From Porticoccus sp. (GTDB lineage: Bacteria; Pseudomonadota; Gammaproteobacteria; Pseudomonadales; Porticoccaceae), in contig DRHD01000213.1 of the NCBI GenBank assembly GCA_011049795.1, forward strand, positions 1-21,052: a stretch of DNA of 21,052 bases, in the 5' to 3' direction. This document shows, one piece after another, positions 8,882-17,457 of this stretch (position 1 is its first letter; each line of letters starts with the position of its first letter). The notes under the pieces are model-generated. The model did no database searches. It was given only the letters and a program-made list of their open reading frames with translations, and was not told the origin of the DNA. The position numbers and the translations under genes are program-made.

Positions 8882-8983
8882 CGACCCAGAAACCAACTGA
8901 TTAATTACGCACAAAACATCAGTTTTTCCTGAAGCTACACAGCACTCACCATCCTACTGCATGGTTTCTGGTCGTTCCAGAAA
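8882..8983. repeat. Hairpin and inverted CCAGAAA repeats in the rnhB-dnaE gap
   Basis: TTTCTGG (8965-8971) and CCAGAAA (8977-8983) form a perfect 7-bp stem with a 5-base loop. A third copy at 8882-8894 (CGACCCAGAAACC) is, with one extra C, the reverse complement of TGGTTTCTGGTCG at 8962-8974, so a longer alternative pairing is possible. The 262-bp gap between rnhB and dnaE (8815-9076) contains no gene. No T tract follows the stem on either strand. It may be an operator or leader structure for dnaE. Confidence 0.5.
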
Positions 8984-9076
8984 ATCAGGCAAATGAAATG
9001 GTTCAGGCGGTATTTATTAAATTTTAGGCATTTCGGCAAGGACGTCATTGAGGGGGGAGCGCAGTGTTAATTTCAC

Positions 9077-9691
9077 TCATGTCATTGTCAGCGTTTTAGT
9101 CGCTAACATGCTTTTCACTGGCTCAAAGGAATGGCGGTGGATGGGGCTTGGCCCAAGTTGTTTGATTGCCTGCATATGCTGCTTGGTACCATAGCCCTTA
9201 TGTGCCGCGAACCCGTAACCGGGATATTGCTGATCAAACATGCACATTTCATTATCTCGGCACACCTTAGCAATAATCGATGCAGCACTAATCGCAGGCA
9301 CTTTGTCATCACCTTTGACGACTGTCTCACCAGAATAATTCCAATCTGGCATACGATTGCCATCTACAGCCACATACTCAGGTCTAAGTTCCAGCCCATC
9401 AACTGCTCGCACCATCGCCATCATCGTGGCCTGGAGGATATTGTATTGATCAATTTCAGCAATGGAGGCTCGGGCTATATGCCAGAAAAGTGCTTTTTCA
9501 CTAATTTCTATCGCAAGTTGTTGACGATGTCGTTCCGTCAACTTTTTTGAATCAGCGAGTCCCGTAATGGGTTTATTAGGGTCAAGAATAACCGCTGCTG
9601 TCACCACATCACCAGCAAGAGGGCCGCGCCCTACTTCATCCACACCGGCCAGTAAATCACCTTGATAATTTAACGCAAAATTTTCTGCCAT
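9077..9691 (-). CDS. rnhB: Ribonuclease HII
   Basis: RNase HII cuts RNA in RNA-DNA hybrids and removes single ribonucleotides misinserted into DNA. The active-site motif [10 protein letters not shown] is at residues 18-27, with the first Asp-Glu pair as metal ligands. DSKKL, the [12 protein letters not shown] aspartate region, [12 protein letters not shown] and the [24 protein letters not shown] segment follow in the family order. Length is 204 residues (198 in E. coli). I chose ATG at 9691, whose A is shared with the lpxB stop (TGATG); a GTG one codon upstream at 9694 is also possible. GAGGCGGGG ahead of it supplies the ribosome-binding site. The overlap implies translation coupled to lpxB. 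Confidence 0.97.
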   Translation of the reverse strand: MAENFALNYQGDLLAGVDEVGRGPLAGDVVTAAVILDPNKPITGLADSKKLTERHRQQLAIEISEKALFWHIARASIAEIDQYNILQATMMAMVRAVDGLELRPEYVAVDGNRMPDWNYSGETVVKGDDKVPAISAASIIAKVCRDNEMCMFDQQYPGYGFAAHKGYGTKQHMQAIKQLGPSPIHRHSFEPVKSMLATKTLTMT

Positions 9692-10836
9692 CACCCCGCC
9701 TCGATCAACTGAGCCAATGCGTCTGCAGCAGCCTCACTCCCACCGTGACGGAGGGATTCATGAAGCGTGGTAAAGCGCTGCTCTAGCGCTGCCACCCGCT
9801 CTGGGTGTAAAAATAACGTTAGTACAGCTTCACTGAGATTCTCTACTGTAGCGGCATCTTGTAACAGTTCTGGCACCAGTGCCTCACCAGCGAGCAGATT
9901 AGGTAGTGCAACAAAGGAAACCTTGGCCATTCTTGACACAAGAGCAAAGGTATATTTTCCCATCCGGTAGCTCACCACCATGGGTTTCTTCAACAACATT
10001 GCCTCTAGGGCTGAAGTACCAGACGACAGTAACACCACATTAGCGGCAGCCATCGCGGTGAGAGACTGCCCATCCAGGAGGGTAACGGGTAGGTCTGGAT
10101 AATCACCCAGAATAGCCTCCAGCTGCTCCCGGCGCTCCGGGCTAGCGGTAGGAATCACCAACTGCAACCCCGATAGTTGGGCCTGACAATGTTGACTAGT
10201 GTCCAAGAACAACCGACCCAATGTTTCAACTTCTGAGGCACGACTGCCCGGCATGACGGTTAAGACCAAACTGTCAGTGGGGAGGCTCAACTGTTGCCGG
10301 GCTGCTAACGTATCGGTTTGCATCGGTATAGTGTCTGCCAGTGGGTGTCCTACGCAGACGACGGGAACCCCATGCTGTTGATAGAACACATCTTCGAAGG
10401 GAAGTAAGGTCAGCATTAAATCCACTGCTCGAGCAATTTTCTTAATTCGCCCCTGGCGCCATGCCCAGACTGATGGACTCACATAGTGAGCTGTTTTGAT
10501 CCCTTTTTTACGAAGTTTTAGCTCCAAACCCAGATTAAAATCTGGAGAATCGATACCGACCACCAAATCAAACTTATTATCACTGAAGTAATTGAACAGC
10601 GTCTTTCTAATCCGCAAGAGTTCTGGCAGGCGTTTTAGGGGCTCAACAAACCCCATCACCGAAAGACGATCAATGGGGAATAGTGACTCAAAGCCTTCTG
10701 ACAGCATTTTACTACCACCAATCCCCACAAAGATGGCATCGGGATAGCGTGACTTCAATGCATGGATCAGCCCAGCACCGAGCTGATCACCAGAGGCTTC
10801 TCCGGCAACCAAACCTATTCTAAGCTGTTGAGACAT
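9691..10836 (-). CDS. lpxB: Lipid-A-disaccharide synthase
   Basis: LpxB is a family 19 glycosyltransferase at the inner membrane. It joins UDP-2,3-diacylglucosamine and lipid X to form the tetraacyldisaccharide 1-phosphate of lipid A. The opening [83 protein letters not shown] (split in the protein by no gap), FVGHPL-like [18 protein letters not shown] and [11 protein letters not shown] are all present. The 381 residues match the family (382 in E. coli). ATG at 10836 lies three bases after the lpxA stop, and the stop overlaps the rnhB start, so lpxA-lpxB-rnhB form one coupled unit. Confidence 0.98.
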   Translation of the reverse strand: MSQQLRIGLVAGEASGDQLGAGLIHALKSRYPDAIFVGIGGSKMLSEGFESLFPIDRLSVMGFVEPLKRLPELLRIRKTLFNYFSDNKFDLVVGIDSPDFNLGLELKLRKKGIKTAHYVSPSVWAWRQGRIKKIARAVDLMLTLLPFEDVFYQQHGVPVVCVGHPLADTIPMQTDTLAARQQLSLPTDSLVLTVMPGSRASEVETLGRLFLDTSQHCQAQLSGLQLVIPTASPERREQLEAILGDYPDLPVTLLDGQSLTAMAAANVVLLSSGTSALEAMLLKKPMVVSYRMGKYTFALVSRMAKVSFVALPNLLAGEALVPELLQDAATVENLSEAVLTLFLHPERVAALEQRFTTLHESLRHGGSEAAADALAQLIEAG

Positions 10837-10839
10837 GGA

Positions 10840-11616
10840 TCAGCGAATGATGCCGCGGGAAGAAGCCCGAACTGAATCGACTAGAGGAAGTACATCAGGA
10901 TGTTCTGATGCCAGCTCATCCAGTTTTAGCAAAGCTTCATCAAGTGAGAGGCCCTGACGATACAAAATTTTATACCCCAGCTTTATTGCAGCAATGGCCT
11001 TTTTATCAAAACCTCGTCGCTTCAGGCCTTCAGAATTAATCGTACGGGGTTCGGCTGGCGAACCAAAAGCCATGACATAGGCAGGAACATCCTGAGGCAG
11101 AAAAGCAGCAGGACCAATCATAGTATGAGCACCAATTGAGACAAATTGATGAACCAAGACATAACCGGACAAGATTGACCAATCGCCTAAGCTCACATGG
11201 CCTGCAAGTGAAGCATTGTTCACCAAAATGCAATTGTTACCCACTGTGCAATCATGGCCAATATGCACATAAGCCATCATGAGATTGTTATTGCCAATTG
11301 AGGTGCGGCCACGATCTTGAACTGTGCCACGATGAATTGTGACGCCTTCACGAATAATGTTGTTATCACCCATTTCCAAGCGGGTTGGCTCACCGTTGTA
11401 TTTTTGATCAGGCGTATCTTCACCAACGGTAGAAAACTGAAAAATCTGGTTATTTTTACCAATAGTCGTCGGCCCTTTGACCACCACATGGGAATTGATG
11501 ACAGTGCCTTCACCAATCGTTACATTGGGCCCAATCATTGTCCAGGGGCCAATCTCTACACCCTCCGCCAAGACTGCCGAGGGATCAATAATTGCGCGTG
11601 GGTCAATTAGAGACAT
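10840..11616 (-). CDS. lpxA: UDP-N-acetylglucosamine O-acyltransferase
   Basis: LpxA catalyses the first step of lipid A synthesis: transfer of a 3-hydroxyacyl chain from acyl carrier protein to the 3-OH of UDP-GlcNAc, in the cytosol. The sequence is a left-handed beta helix of hexapeptide repeats (IDPSAVL, IGPWTMI, IGEGTVI and so on) followed by a helical C-terminal region from about residue 190 (EGLKRRGFDKKAIAAIK). The catalytic histidine is H121 in VHIGHDC, matching H125 of E. coli. Length is 258 residues (262 in E. coli). It starts five bases after the fabZ stop with AAGGCGGA upstream. It shares its acyl-ACP substrate with FabZ next door. Confidence 0.98.
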   Translation of the reverse strand: MSLIDPRAIIDPSAVLAEGVEIGPWTMIGPNVTIGEGTVINSHVVVKGPTTIGKNNQIFQFSTVGEDTPDQKYNGEPTRLEMGDNNIIREGVTIHRGTVQDRGRTSIGNNNLMMAYVHIGHDCTVGNNCILVNNASLAGHVSLGDWSILSGYVLVHQFVSIGAHTMIGPAAFLPQDVPAYVMAFGSPAEPRTINSEGLKRRGFDKKAIAAIKLGYKILYRQGLSLDEALLKLDELASEHPDVLPLVDSVRASSRGIIR

Positions 11617-11621
11617 CGAAA

Positions 11622-12056
11622 TCAGTCCGCCTTAAGCGCACAAAGAATGGTCGCTTCACATGCCAGCTCACCATCCACAGAGGCTCGACACTTAAAACGC
11701 CAGATAGTACGTTTCACAGAATCAATTCTTGCTTCCAATGTAAGCCTGTCACCGGGAACAACCGGGCGTTTAAAACGAACGCCATCTACGCCGGCAAACA
11801 GATACAGAACATTATCATCCACCTCTTTGTCAGCAGTAAGAAACCCAAGAATTCCCGCAGCTTGTGCCATGGCTTCGATAATCAAGACACCGGGAAAAAT
11901 AGGAGCATTAGGGAAATGCCCATTAAAAACCTCTTCATTGCAGGTGATATTTTTATAGGCAAGGATGCGTTCACCCAGCTCCACTTCAAGTACACGGTCC
12001 ACAAATAAAAAGGGGTAACGTTGGGGTAACCGTTTTTTTATCTCACTAATATCCAT
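11622..12056 (-). CDS. fabZ: 3-hydroxyacyl-ACP dehydratase FabZ
   Basis: FabZ removes water from 3-hydroxyacyl-ACP to give trans-2-enoyl-ACP in fatty-acid elongation. It competes with LpxA and LpxD for 3-hydroxyacyl-ACP, which is why its balance with them is important in Gram-negative bacteria. The hot-dog fold signature is clear: [11 protein letters not shown] with catalytic H47 and [13 protein letters not shown] with catalytic E61, the same 14-residue separation as H54 and E68 of E. coli. YPFLFVDRV near the N terminus is also typical. Length is 144 residues (151 in E. coli). It lies 43 bases downstream of lpxD and 5 bases ahead of lpxA. Confidence 0.98.
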   Translation of the reverse strand: MDISEIKKRLPQRYPFLFVDRVLEVELGERILAYKNITCNEEVFNGHFPNAPIFPGVLIIEAMAQAAGILGFLTADKEVDDNVLYLFAGVDGVRFKRPVVPGDRLTLEARIDSVKRTIWRFKCRASVDGELACEATILCALKAD

Positions 12057-12099
12057 CAGATTGTCCCAAGGTGTAGCAAAGTTTAAAAAATGCTAGCAG

Positions 12100-13116
12100 T
12101 TATAGTTTTTTTTCAAGTTGCCTGACTCTACGAGCCAGGTCATCTAACTGATTAAAGCGAACGGCATTTTTTCGCCAGTCCTCCGACTTACTAAATGCCG
12201 TCCCTGAGGAATAAGAGCCTGGCTCAGTCAACGATTTGGTCACAATGGTGCCACCCGTGAGGTGAACACCATCACAGAGTGTGACATGACCTACAACACC
12301 AGATTGACCAGCAAAAATACAATTTTTACCTATGACGGTACTACCAGATACACCCGAACAACCAGCCATAGCTGTATTTTCACCGATTCGGACATTGTGA
12401 GCAATCTGAACATGATTATCGAGGATCACGCCATCCTCAATAACGGTGTCTTCTAGGGCACCACGATCAATAGTAGTGCAGGCACCTATCTCAACTCGAT
12501 TACCAATAACAACACCACCTAATTGATAGATCTTTACCCAGCGGCCCTCAGAGTGAGCAAAACCAAAGCCGTCAGCACCAATGACGGCTCCACTATGAAT
12601 CGTCACCTGACTGCCGATAGTGACACCATGGTAAATGCTGACATTAGCTGAAATTCGACAGTTATCACCGATCACCGTACCATCACTAATGCTCACACCA
12701 GCACCAATCCGGCTATTAGCACCAATCACAACGTCTTCACCTAGTACTGCATTGGGTCCTATAGATGTGCCGCCACCTATTTGTGCTGAAGCTGCCACTA
12801 CCGCGCTGGGGTGAACACCTGATGGGGGCACAGGACTACAGTCAAACATGGCAGAAGCTAATGCATAACCCAGGTAAGGGTTTTCCATCACTAGTCGGTT
12901 ACCGGTGTATTCAGTAGCGGAATCTACATCTAGTATCACCGCACCAGCAACTGTCTCACCCAAGTATCGACGGTAAGTCTGGTTAGACAAAAATGTTAAT
13001 TCGCTTGGGCCGGCCTCACGCAGTGTGTTAAGGCCAGATATCTGGCAGTCGGCATCACCCTGCAACTCAGCACCTATGTGAAAAGCTATATCACTCAGCG
13101 AACAACTATGACTCAT
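12100..13116 (-). CDS. lpxD: UDP-3-O-acylglucosamine N-acyltransferase
   Basis: LpxD adds the second 3-hydroxyacyl chain, to the 2-amino group of UDP-3-O-acyl-glucosamine, the third step of lipid A synthesis. An N-terminal uridine-binding domain (about residues 1-98, with LTFLSN and the AVILDVDSA region) precedes a left-handed beta helix of hexapeptide repeats. GADGFGFAHSEGRWVKIYQLG and the catalytic histidine H240 in VQIAHNVRIG identify the family. A short helical tail (QLDDLARRVRQLEKKL) closes the protein. Length is 338 residues (341 in E. coli). The ATG at 13116 has only a weak ribosome-binding site. A TGCTAGCA plus T6 tract after the stop has no loop and is not read as a terminator. Confidence 0.98.
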   Translation of the reverse strand: MSHSCSLSDIAFHIGAELQGDADCQISGLNTLREAGPSELTFLSNQTYRRYLGETVAGAVILDVDSATEYTGNRLVMENPYLGYALASAMFDCSPVPPSGVHPSAVVAASAQIGGGTSIGPNAVLGEDVVIGANSRIGAGVSISDGTVIGDNCRISANVSIYHGVTIGSQVTIHSGAVIGADGFGFAHSEGRWVKIYQLGGVVIGNRVEIGACTTIDRGALEDTVIEDGVILDNHVQIAHNVRIGENTAMAGCSGVSGSTVIGKNCIFAGQSGVVGHVTLCDGVHLTGGTIVTKSLTEPGSYSSGTAFSKSEDWRKNAVRFNQLDDLARRVRQLEKKL

Positions 13117-13138
13117 CTATCAACCGGCCCTAAAGGAG

Positions 13139-13177
13139 TTACTTGGAAACCTTACTTGAAAACCTTACTTGGTTTTC
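13139..13177. repeat. Three tandem 13-bp units across the skp stop codon
   Basis: TTACTTGGAAACC (13139-13151), TTACTTGAAAACC (13152-13164) and TTACTTGGTTTTC (13165-13177) are consecutive 13-base units; the first two differ at one base and the third diverges after its eighth base. On the minus strand each unit carries AAGTAA, and since 13 is one more than a multiple of three, the TAA triplets fall in all three reading frames. The first one met is the skp stop. It looks like a local duplication of the 3' end of skp. Confidence 0.8.
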
Positions 13178-13692
13178 TTGTTCAGGCGGTCAGTCAACTT
13201 GGCTGTCAGATCAAGCTCAGGAGCAACCGTAACTACCGCCTCGGCATTAATCAGTAATACGATGTCTTCTTCTTTAATCAGCTCCTGCAATGCCTCACCC
13301 GCTTTGGGGCGTAATTCCTGCATAACACTACCTTGAAGAGCCTTCTGGTCTGCCTGAACTTTTCTAGTCGTCAGCTCAAGATCTGCACGGAGAAATTCCA
13401 TCTGCTTTTGTACTTCACCCTTCTTCTCGCTTGACCAAGTCAGACCGTTCGTATCCACGTCCTTTTTCAACGCCTGCATATCTGCCACAGTACTTTCGTA
13501 TTTGGCTTGCAACGAGGCATAGTCTGATGCCGTCTGCATCTGTTTTAACCTTGCCTTGGCAACATCAGTATTAAAAATAGCCTTACCAAAATCCACCACA
13601 GCAATTTTTCCCTCTGCTGCAGCCGCTGTGATGGCAAACGTTACGGAAAACATGGTCACCAAGGTAAACAATATTGTCTTTGCTAAACGCAC
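13165..13692 (-). CDS. skp: Periplasmic OmpH/Skp-family chaperone
   Basis: Skp is a trimeric periplasmic chaperone that holds unfolded outer-membrane proteins on the way to the BAM complex. Residues 1-26 are a signal peptide: a basic MRLAK start, a hydrophobic core, then ITAAAA with cleavage before EGKIAVVDF. The mature part has the family strand IAVVDFGKAIFNTD, then a long charged helical region (about 40-130) forming the coiled tentacles, and returns to a strand with the EDIVLLINAEAVV motif. Length is 175 residues (161 in E. coli). The start is GTG at 13692, with GGAG seven bases upstream. It follows bamA by 44 bases, as in other gammaproteobacteria. The stop lies in a 13-bp tandem repeat. 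Confidence 0.96.
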   Translation of the reverse strand: MRLAKTILFTLVTMFSVTFAITAAAAEGKIAVVDFGKAIFNTDVAKARLKQMQTASDYASLQAKYESTVADMQALKKDVDTNGLTWSSEKKGEVQKQMEFLRADLELTTRKVQADQKALQGSVMQELRPKAGEALQELIKEEDIVLLINAEAVVTVAPELDLTAKLTDRLNKKTK

Positions 13693-13736
13693 ACTAACTC
13701 TCCATTGATTAAATTAACTGTTTTAGATTAACGGTT

Positions 13737-16061
13737 TTAAAAAGTTTGGCCCATCGAAAACTGAAACACCTCTTCCTCATCTTCCTCTCCGGCATTCAAT
13801 GGTTTTGCCAAACTAAATGTCAGTGGCCCAAAAGTACTAATCCAAGTACCACCAAAGCCTACTGAATAGCGCAGATCTCCAACATCTGGCTCTTGACAGA
13901 AGTCCTCATCTTTATCTCCACAATCGGTATCAAAGACATTACCCGCATCCACAAACACCGACATCTGGATACTGCGCTGATCCTTGATAAAGGGTAGCGG
14001 GAAGATTATTTCAGCACTGCCTTCCACCAAAACGTTACCACCAAAAGGATCAGGATCTGAAAAGCTGTCTGTAGCAGCGGGGGTATCCCTTGGACCCAAT
14101 GTGTTCTTTTTGAAACCGCGGACAGAACCAAAACCACCTGCATAGTAGTTTTTGAAAAATGGTAGCCGGGTGGTACCACCATAACTGTCGCCATAACCCA
14201 GATCCGTTCGTAATCGCATGGTCAGATTATTGGAGAGCGGGCGATAATATTGGCCAGCATAGGTGAGTTTATAATACTCCATATCACTGCCAGGAAACGA
14301 TAACTCCAGCCCAACTCTCTGTGACGTCCCCCGCGTGGCCATCTGTCCTCTGTTGACGGTAGATTTACCCCAAGAGAAGTGGGTGGTGAGGAGATCGAAG
14401 ATATCACCATTTTCTTCAACAAACTCAGTTATTTCCTGTGAGGCAAAAGACCCTGTCTTAAGGGTCAGGTTCTCATAACCAATCCCAAAACCAATGCTCT
14501 GTATTTCATCCAGCGGATAGGAGAAATTTACCCGCCCACCATAGCTGTCGGTTGAGTAATTGGATATATTCGCTTCATCATAGTCTGTTTCACGGGCAAA
14601 CAGGCTAAAGCCGGCGGCAATACCATCACGCGTGTAATAAGGATCCGAATAATTTAATGAGAGATTGGTAATAAAGCCACTTCGGTTGAGTGAGATGCCA
14701 ACACCTTTACCCGTACCGAGGAAATTGTTTTCTTGTATGCTAGCACCAAAGACAATGCCGTAGGTCTGGGCGAATCCCAGACTCGCACCAATACTGCCTG
14801 AGGGCTGCTCTTCCACCGTATAGAACACATCTACCTGGTCATTGGTTCCAGGCACCTGCTGAGTTTGAGCATCAACCCCTTTAAAGTAACCGGTACGCTC
14901 CAAGCGAACTTTTGAAAGCTCCATTTTTGACGTTGAAGCAGAAGCTCCCTCCATCTGCCGCATCTCACGGCGCAAAACTTCATCCATTGTCTTGGTGTTA
15001 CCACGAAACTCAATGCGTCGTACATACGCTCGTCGGCCTGGATCGATAAACAACGTCACCTTAGCCGTCTTATTCTCTTCATCGACCTCAGGCACACCTT
15101 CCACTTCAGCAAAGGTATAACCCTCGTTCCCTAATCGCTGAGTAATCAACTCCGTGGTGTTCACCATTCGTACTTGTGAGAATGTTTGGCCCTCTTTCAG
15201 GACAAGAAGGCTTCTGATTTCATCTTCCGAGACCACAAGGTCACCCGACAACTCAACTTGATCAACGGTGTACACGTCACCTTCTGTGAGATTAATGGTG
15301 ACGAACACATCCTCACGATCTGGGCTAATAGCTACCTGAGTCGAATCAATCGAAAATTTGAGATAGCCTCTATTCAGATACCATGACTCCAAGCGCTCCA
15401 AGTCACCAGATAGCTTTTCACGGGAATATTTATCGTCATTCATAAAGGGAGACAATAACCCCGTGGTCTTTAACTCGAGGTTTGCAATCAGTGCCTCTTC
15501 ATCAAAATCATGGATACCGACGATATTGATATGCTTGATCGCAGCGACATCGCCCTCATCCACATGGATATTGACAGTCACTCGATTGCGGGGAAGTTCT
15601 TCTACTTCAGATTCAATTGCCGCACCATAGCGGCCCTGTCCCACATACTGTCGCTCCAATTCCTGTGCGATACCATCCAAAATTGCCTGACGAAAAATTT
15701 GCCCTTCGGCCAGACCATTCTCACGAAGAGACTTCAGCAACTCTTCTGTTGGCAATGCCTTATTACCTTGAATAGTAATTTCCGCGATTGCTGGCCGCTC
15801 CTTTACCGCGACAATGAGCACGCCACCATCACGGGATATACGAATATCATCAAAATATCCGGTGCGAAAGAGCGCTCGCGTCGTACGGCGCACCGTATCA
15901 TCATCAATCAGGTCACCGACACTCAGTGGCATTGAGGCAAACACCGTACCAGATGACACCCGTTGTAGGCCGTCAATCCTGATATCTTCAATCTGAAACA
16001 CTTCCGCTCGCACAACGGTAGAAAGCAATATCAGACACAACAACAGATAAAAGTGTTTCAT
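13737..16061 (-). CDS. bamA: Outer-membrane protein assembly factor BamA
   Basis: BamA is the core of the BAM complex, which folds beta-barrel proteins into the outer membrane. A signal peptide (residues 1-19, ending VVRA) precedes five POTRA repeats, the first opening FQIEDIRIDGLQRV and others seen at EITIQGN, INIVGIHDFDE, VDQVELSG and RIEFRGNTK. The C-terminal half is the barrel; the conserved loop-6 VRGF motif is in GGFGSVRGFKKNTLGPRDT. The protein ends in phenylalanine (FQFSMGQTF), the signal expected of barrel proteins. Length is 774 residues against 810 in E. coli, probably from shorter loops. Two cysteines in the acidic loop DCGDKDEDFC could form a disulfide outside the cell. No strong ribosome-binding site precedes the ATG at 16061. 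Confidence 0.98.
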   Translation of the reverse strand: MKHFYLLLCLILLSTVVRAEVFQIEDIRIDGLQRVSSGTVFASMPLSVGDLIDDDTVRRTTRALFRTGYFDDIRISRDGGVLIVAVKERPAIAEITIQGNKALPTEELLKSLRENGLAEGQIFRQAILDGIAQELERQYVGQGRYGAAIESEVEELPRNRVTVNIHVDEGDVAAIKHINIVGIHDFDEEALIANLELKTTGLLSPFMNDDKYSREKLSGDLERLESWYLNRGYLKFSIDSTQVAISPDREDVFVTINLTEGDVYTVDQVELSGDLVVSEDEIRSLLVLKEGQTFSQVRMVNTTELITQRLGNEGYTFAEVEGVPEVDEENKTAKVTLFIDPGRRAYVRRIEFRGNTKTMDEVLRREMRQMEGASASTSKMELSKVRLERTGYFKGVDAQTQQVPGTNDQVDVFYTVEEQPSGSIGASLGFAQTYGIVFGASIQENNFLGTGKGVGISLNRSGFITNLSLNYSDPYYTRDGIAAGFSLFARETDYDEANISNYSTDSYGGRVNFSYPLDEIQSIGFGIGYENLTLKTGSFASQEITEFVEENGDIFDLLTTHFSWGKSTVNRGQMATRGTSQRVGLELSFPGSDMEYYKLTYAGQYYRPLSNNLTMRLRTDLGYGDSYGGTTRLPFFKNYYAGGFGSVRGFKKNTLGPRDTPAATDSFSDPDPFGGNVLVEGSAEIIFPLPFIKDQRSIQMSVFVDAGNVFDTDCGDKDEDFCQEPDVGDLRYSVGFGGTWISTFGPLTFSLAKPLNAGEEDEEEVFQFSMGQTF

Positions 16062-16101
16062 TGGAGACCGGTTTTCTCTTAGTTATTGTTTATTATCTTG
16101 G

Positions 16102-17457
16102 CTACAGCCGCATCAAATCATTGTATAAAGCGAACAACATCAACCCAATGACCAAAAACATTCCCATCCGGAACCCAATCATTTGGATTTTTTCGGACAC
16201 AGGCGAACCTTTCACTATCTCAATGATGTAATACATCAAATGGCCGCCATCCAGTACAGGGATAGGCAGCAAATTTAAAACTCCCAGACTGACACTCAGA
16301 AAGGCCAGGAAACCCAGATAGGTCGTCAGACCATACTGAGCAGCGGCGCCCGCCACTTTAGCAATGGTAATGGGTCCACTCAAGTGTTTTGCGGAAATGA
16401 GCCCAACCATCATCTTTTTAACCGAATCCAGAATCAACACGGTGGTATCCCAGGTCTGCTTAAACGCTTGGGTAGCTGCCTCAAGAGGCCCATACTCCAT
16501 CTTGCGAATCATACCCTCCGGCCATTCTGGAATTTGCACACTCATGCCCACTTGACCAATCGCTACACCATCTTCTGTCACAATTCGTTTGGGAACAATC
16601 GCCGTAGAAAACGCCCCATCTCCTCGCAAAACTTCAACCTCGATGGTCTGACCAGGCCTGGCACGAACATAGCTGACCCAAGTGGACCAATCATTCATAG
16701 GGATATTGTCAGCTGACAGCACTCTATCGCCAGCAATCAGGCCTGCACTCTCTGCAGGATCACCAGCAACTACCGTATCAGCAATAGGGAGGAGCTTTGG
16801 AGAGTAAGGTACCAGTCCAATATCACGGATTGGATTTGGATCATCAGTATCCACTAGCCAGTCCTGCAGCTGCCCTTGATACTCATATTGCGCCGAGTCA
16901 CCAGGCATCTTGGCACTAAAATAAATCGGACCAGTTTCGCCAATACGTCGAATCAGTTGGCCGCTCAGTGCCTGCCACGTAGGTGTCGGCTCTCCATCCA
17001 GTGCAACAATTTCCTGACCAGGCTGGAGCCCCGCCTGTTCAGCAACTGAGCTTGGTTCCAAGGATCCAATTACAGGCGCTACTCCAGTCACCCCCAGGGA
17101 ATAAACAATCCAATAAAGAAATATTGCCAGCAGGAAATTAGCCAAAGGGCCCGCCGCCACAACAGCCATACGCTGCCAAACCGACTTTCGATTAAAGGCG
17201 TAAGGCAAGTCTTTTTCTTCAACATCACCTTCACGCTCATCGACCATTTTTACGTAGCCGCCCAATGGCAGTGCTGAGACAACAAACTCAGTACCTAGCT
17301 TGTCTCGCCAACGAAGCAGCGGTGTACCAAACCCCACCGAAAAACGAATCACTTTGATGCCACAACGCCGGGCTACCCAGAAGTGGCCAAACTCATGAAA
17401 TGTCACGAGGATGCCCAAAGCGACCAAGGTATAAAAAATTGTCTGCAATAATTCCAT
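16102..17457 (-). CDS. rseP: Site-2 zinc protease RseP
   Basis: RseP is an inner-membrane metalloprotease that cuts the anti-sigma factor RseA after DegS and so releases sigma-E on envelope stress. It also clears remnant signal peptides. The zinc motif HEFGH is at residues 21-25 in the first membrane helix, and the third ligand lies in NLLPIPVLDGGH near residue 400. Between them are two PDZ domains (GSLEPSSVAEQAGLQPGQEIVAL and VVAGDPAESAGLIAGDRVLSA regions). Further membrane segments are near residues 95-115, 370-390 and 425-445. Length is 451 residues (450 in E. coli). I chose ATG at 17457, which matches the family N terminus and overlaps the dxr stop by one base (TAATG). A longer frame from 17490 would lie inside dxr. 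It sits directly ahead of bamA and skp, known sigma-E targets. Confidence 0.97.
   Translation of the reverse strand: MELLQTIFYTLVALGILVTFHEFGHFWVARRCGIKVIRFSVGFGTPLLRWRDKLGTEFVVSALPLGGYVKMVDEREGDVEEKDLPYAFNRKSVWQRMAVVAAGPLANFLLAIFLYWIVYSLGVTGVAPVIGSLEPSSVAEQAGLQPGQEIVALDGEPTPTWQALSGQLIRRIGETGPIYFSAKMPGDSAQYEYQGQLQDWLVDTDDPNPIRDIGLVPYSPKLLPIADTVVAGDPAESAGLIAGDRVLSADNIPMNDWSTWVSYVRARPGQTIEVEVLRGDGAFSTAIVPKRIVTEDGVAIGQVGMSVQIPEWPEGMIRKMEYGPLEAATQAFKQTWDTTVLILDSVKKMMVGLISAKHLSGPITIAKVAGAAAQYGLTTYLGFLAFLSVSLGVLNLLPIPVLDGGHLMYYIIEIVKGSPVSEKIQMIGFRMGMFLVIGLMLFALYNDLMRL

Noticed and set aside
11592..12008. Long plus-strand frame antisense to fabZ
   Set aside because: Shadow of a well-supported gene with all catalytic residues; no ribosome-binding site or known motif. 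The same holds for plus-strand frames at 7049-7459, 9131-9550 and 15510-15935.
12062..12095. TGCTAGCA plus T6 after lpxD as a terminator
   Set aside because: The palindrome has no room for a loop, so no stable hairpin can form, and fabZ follows at 43 bases in the same operon.
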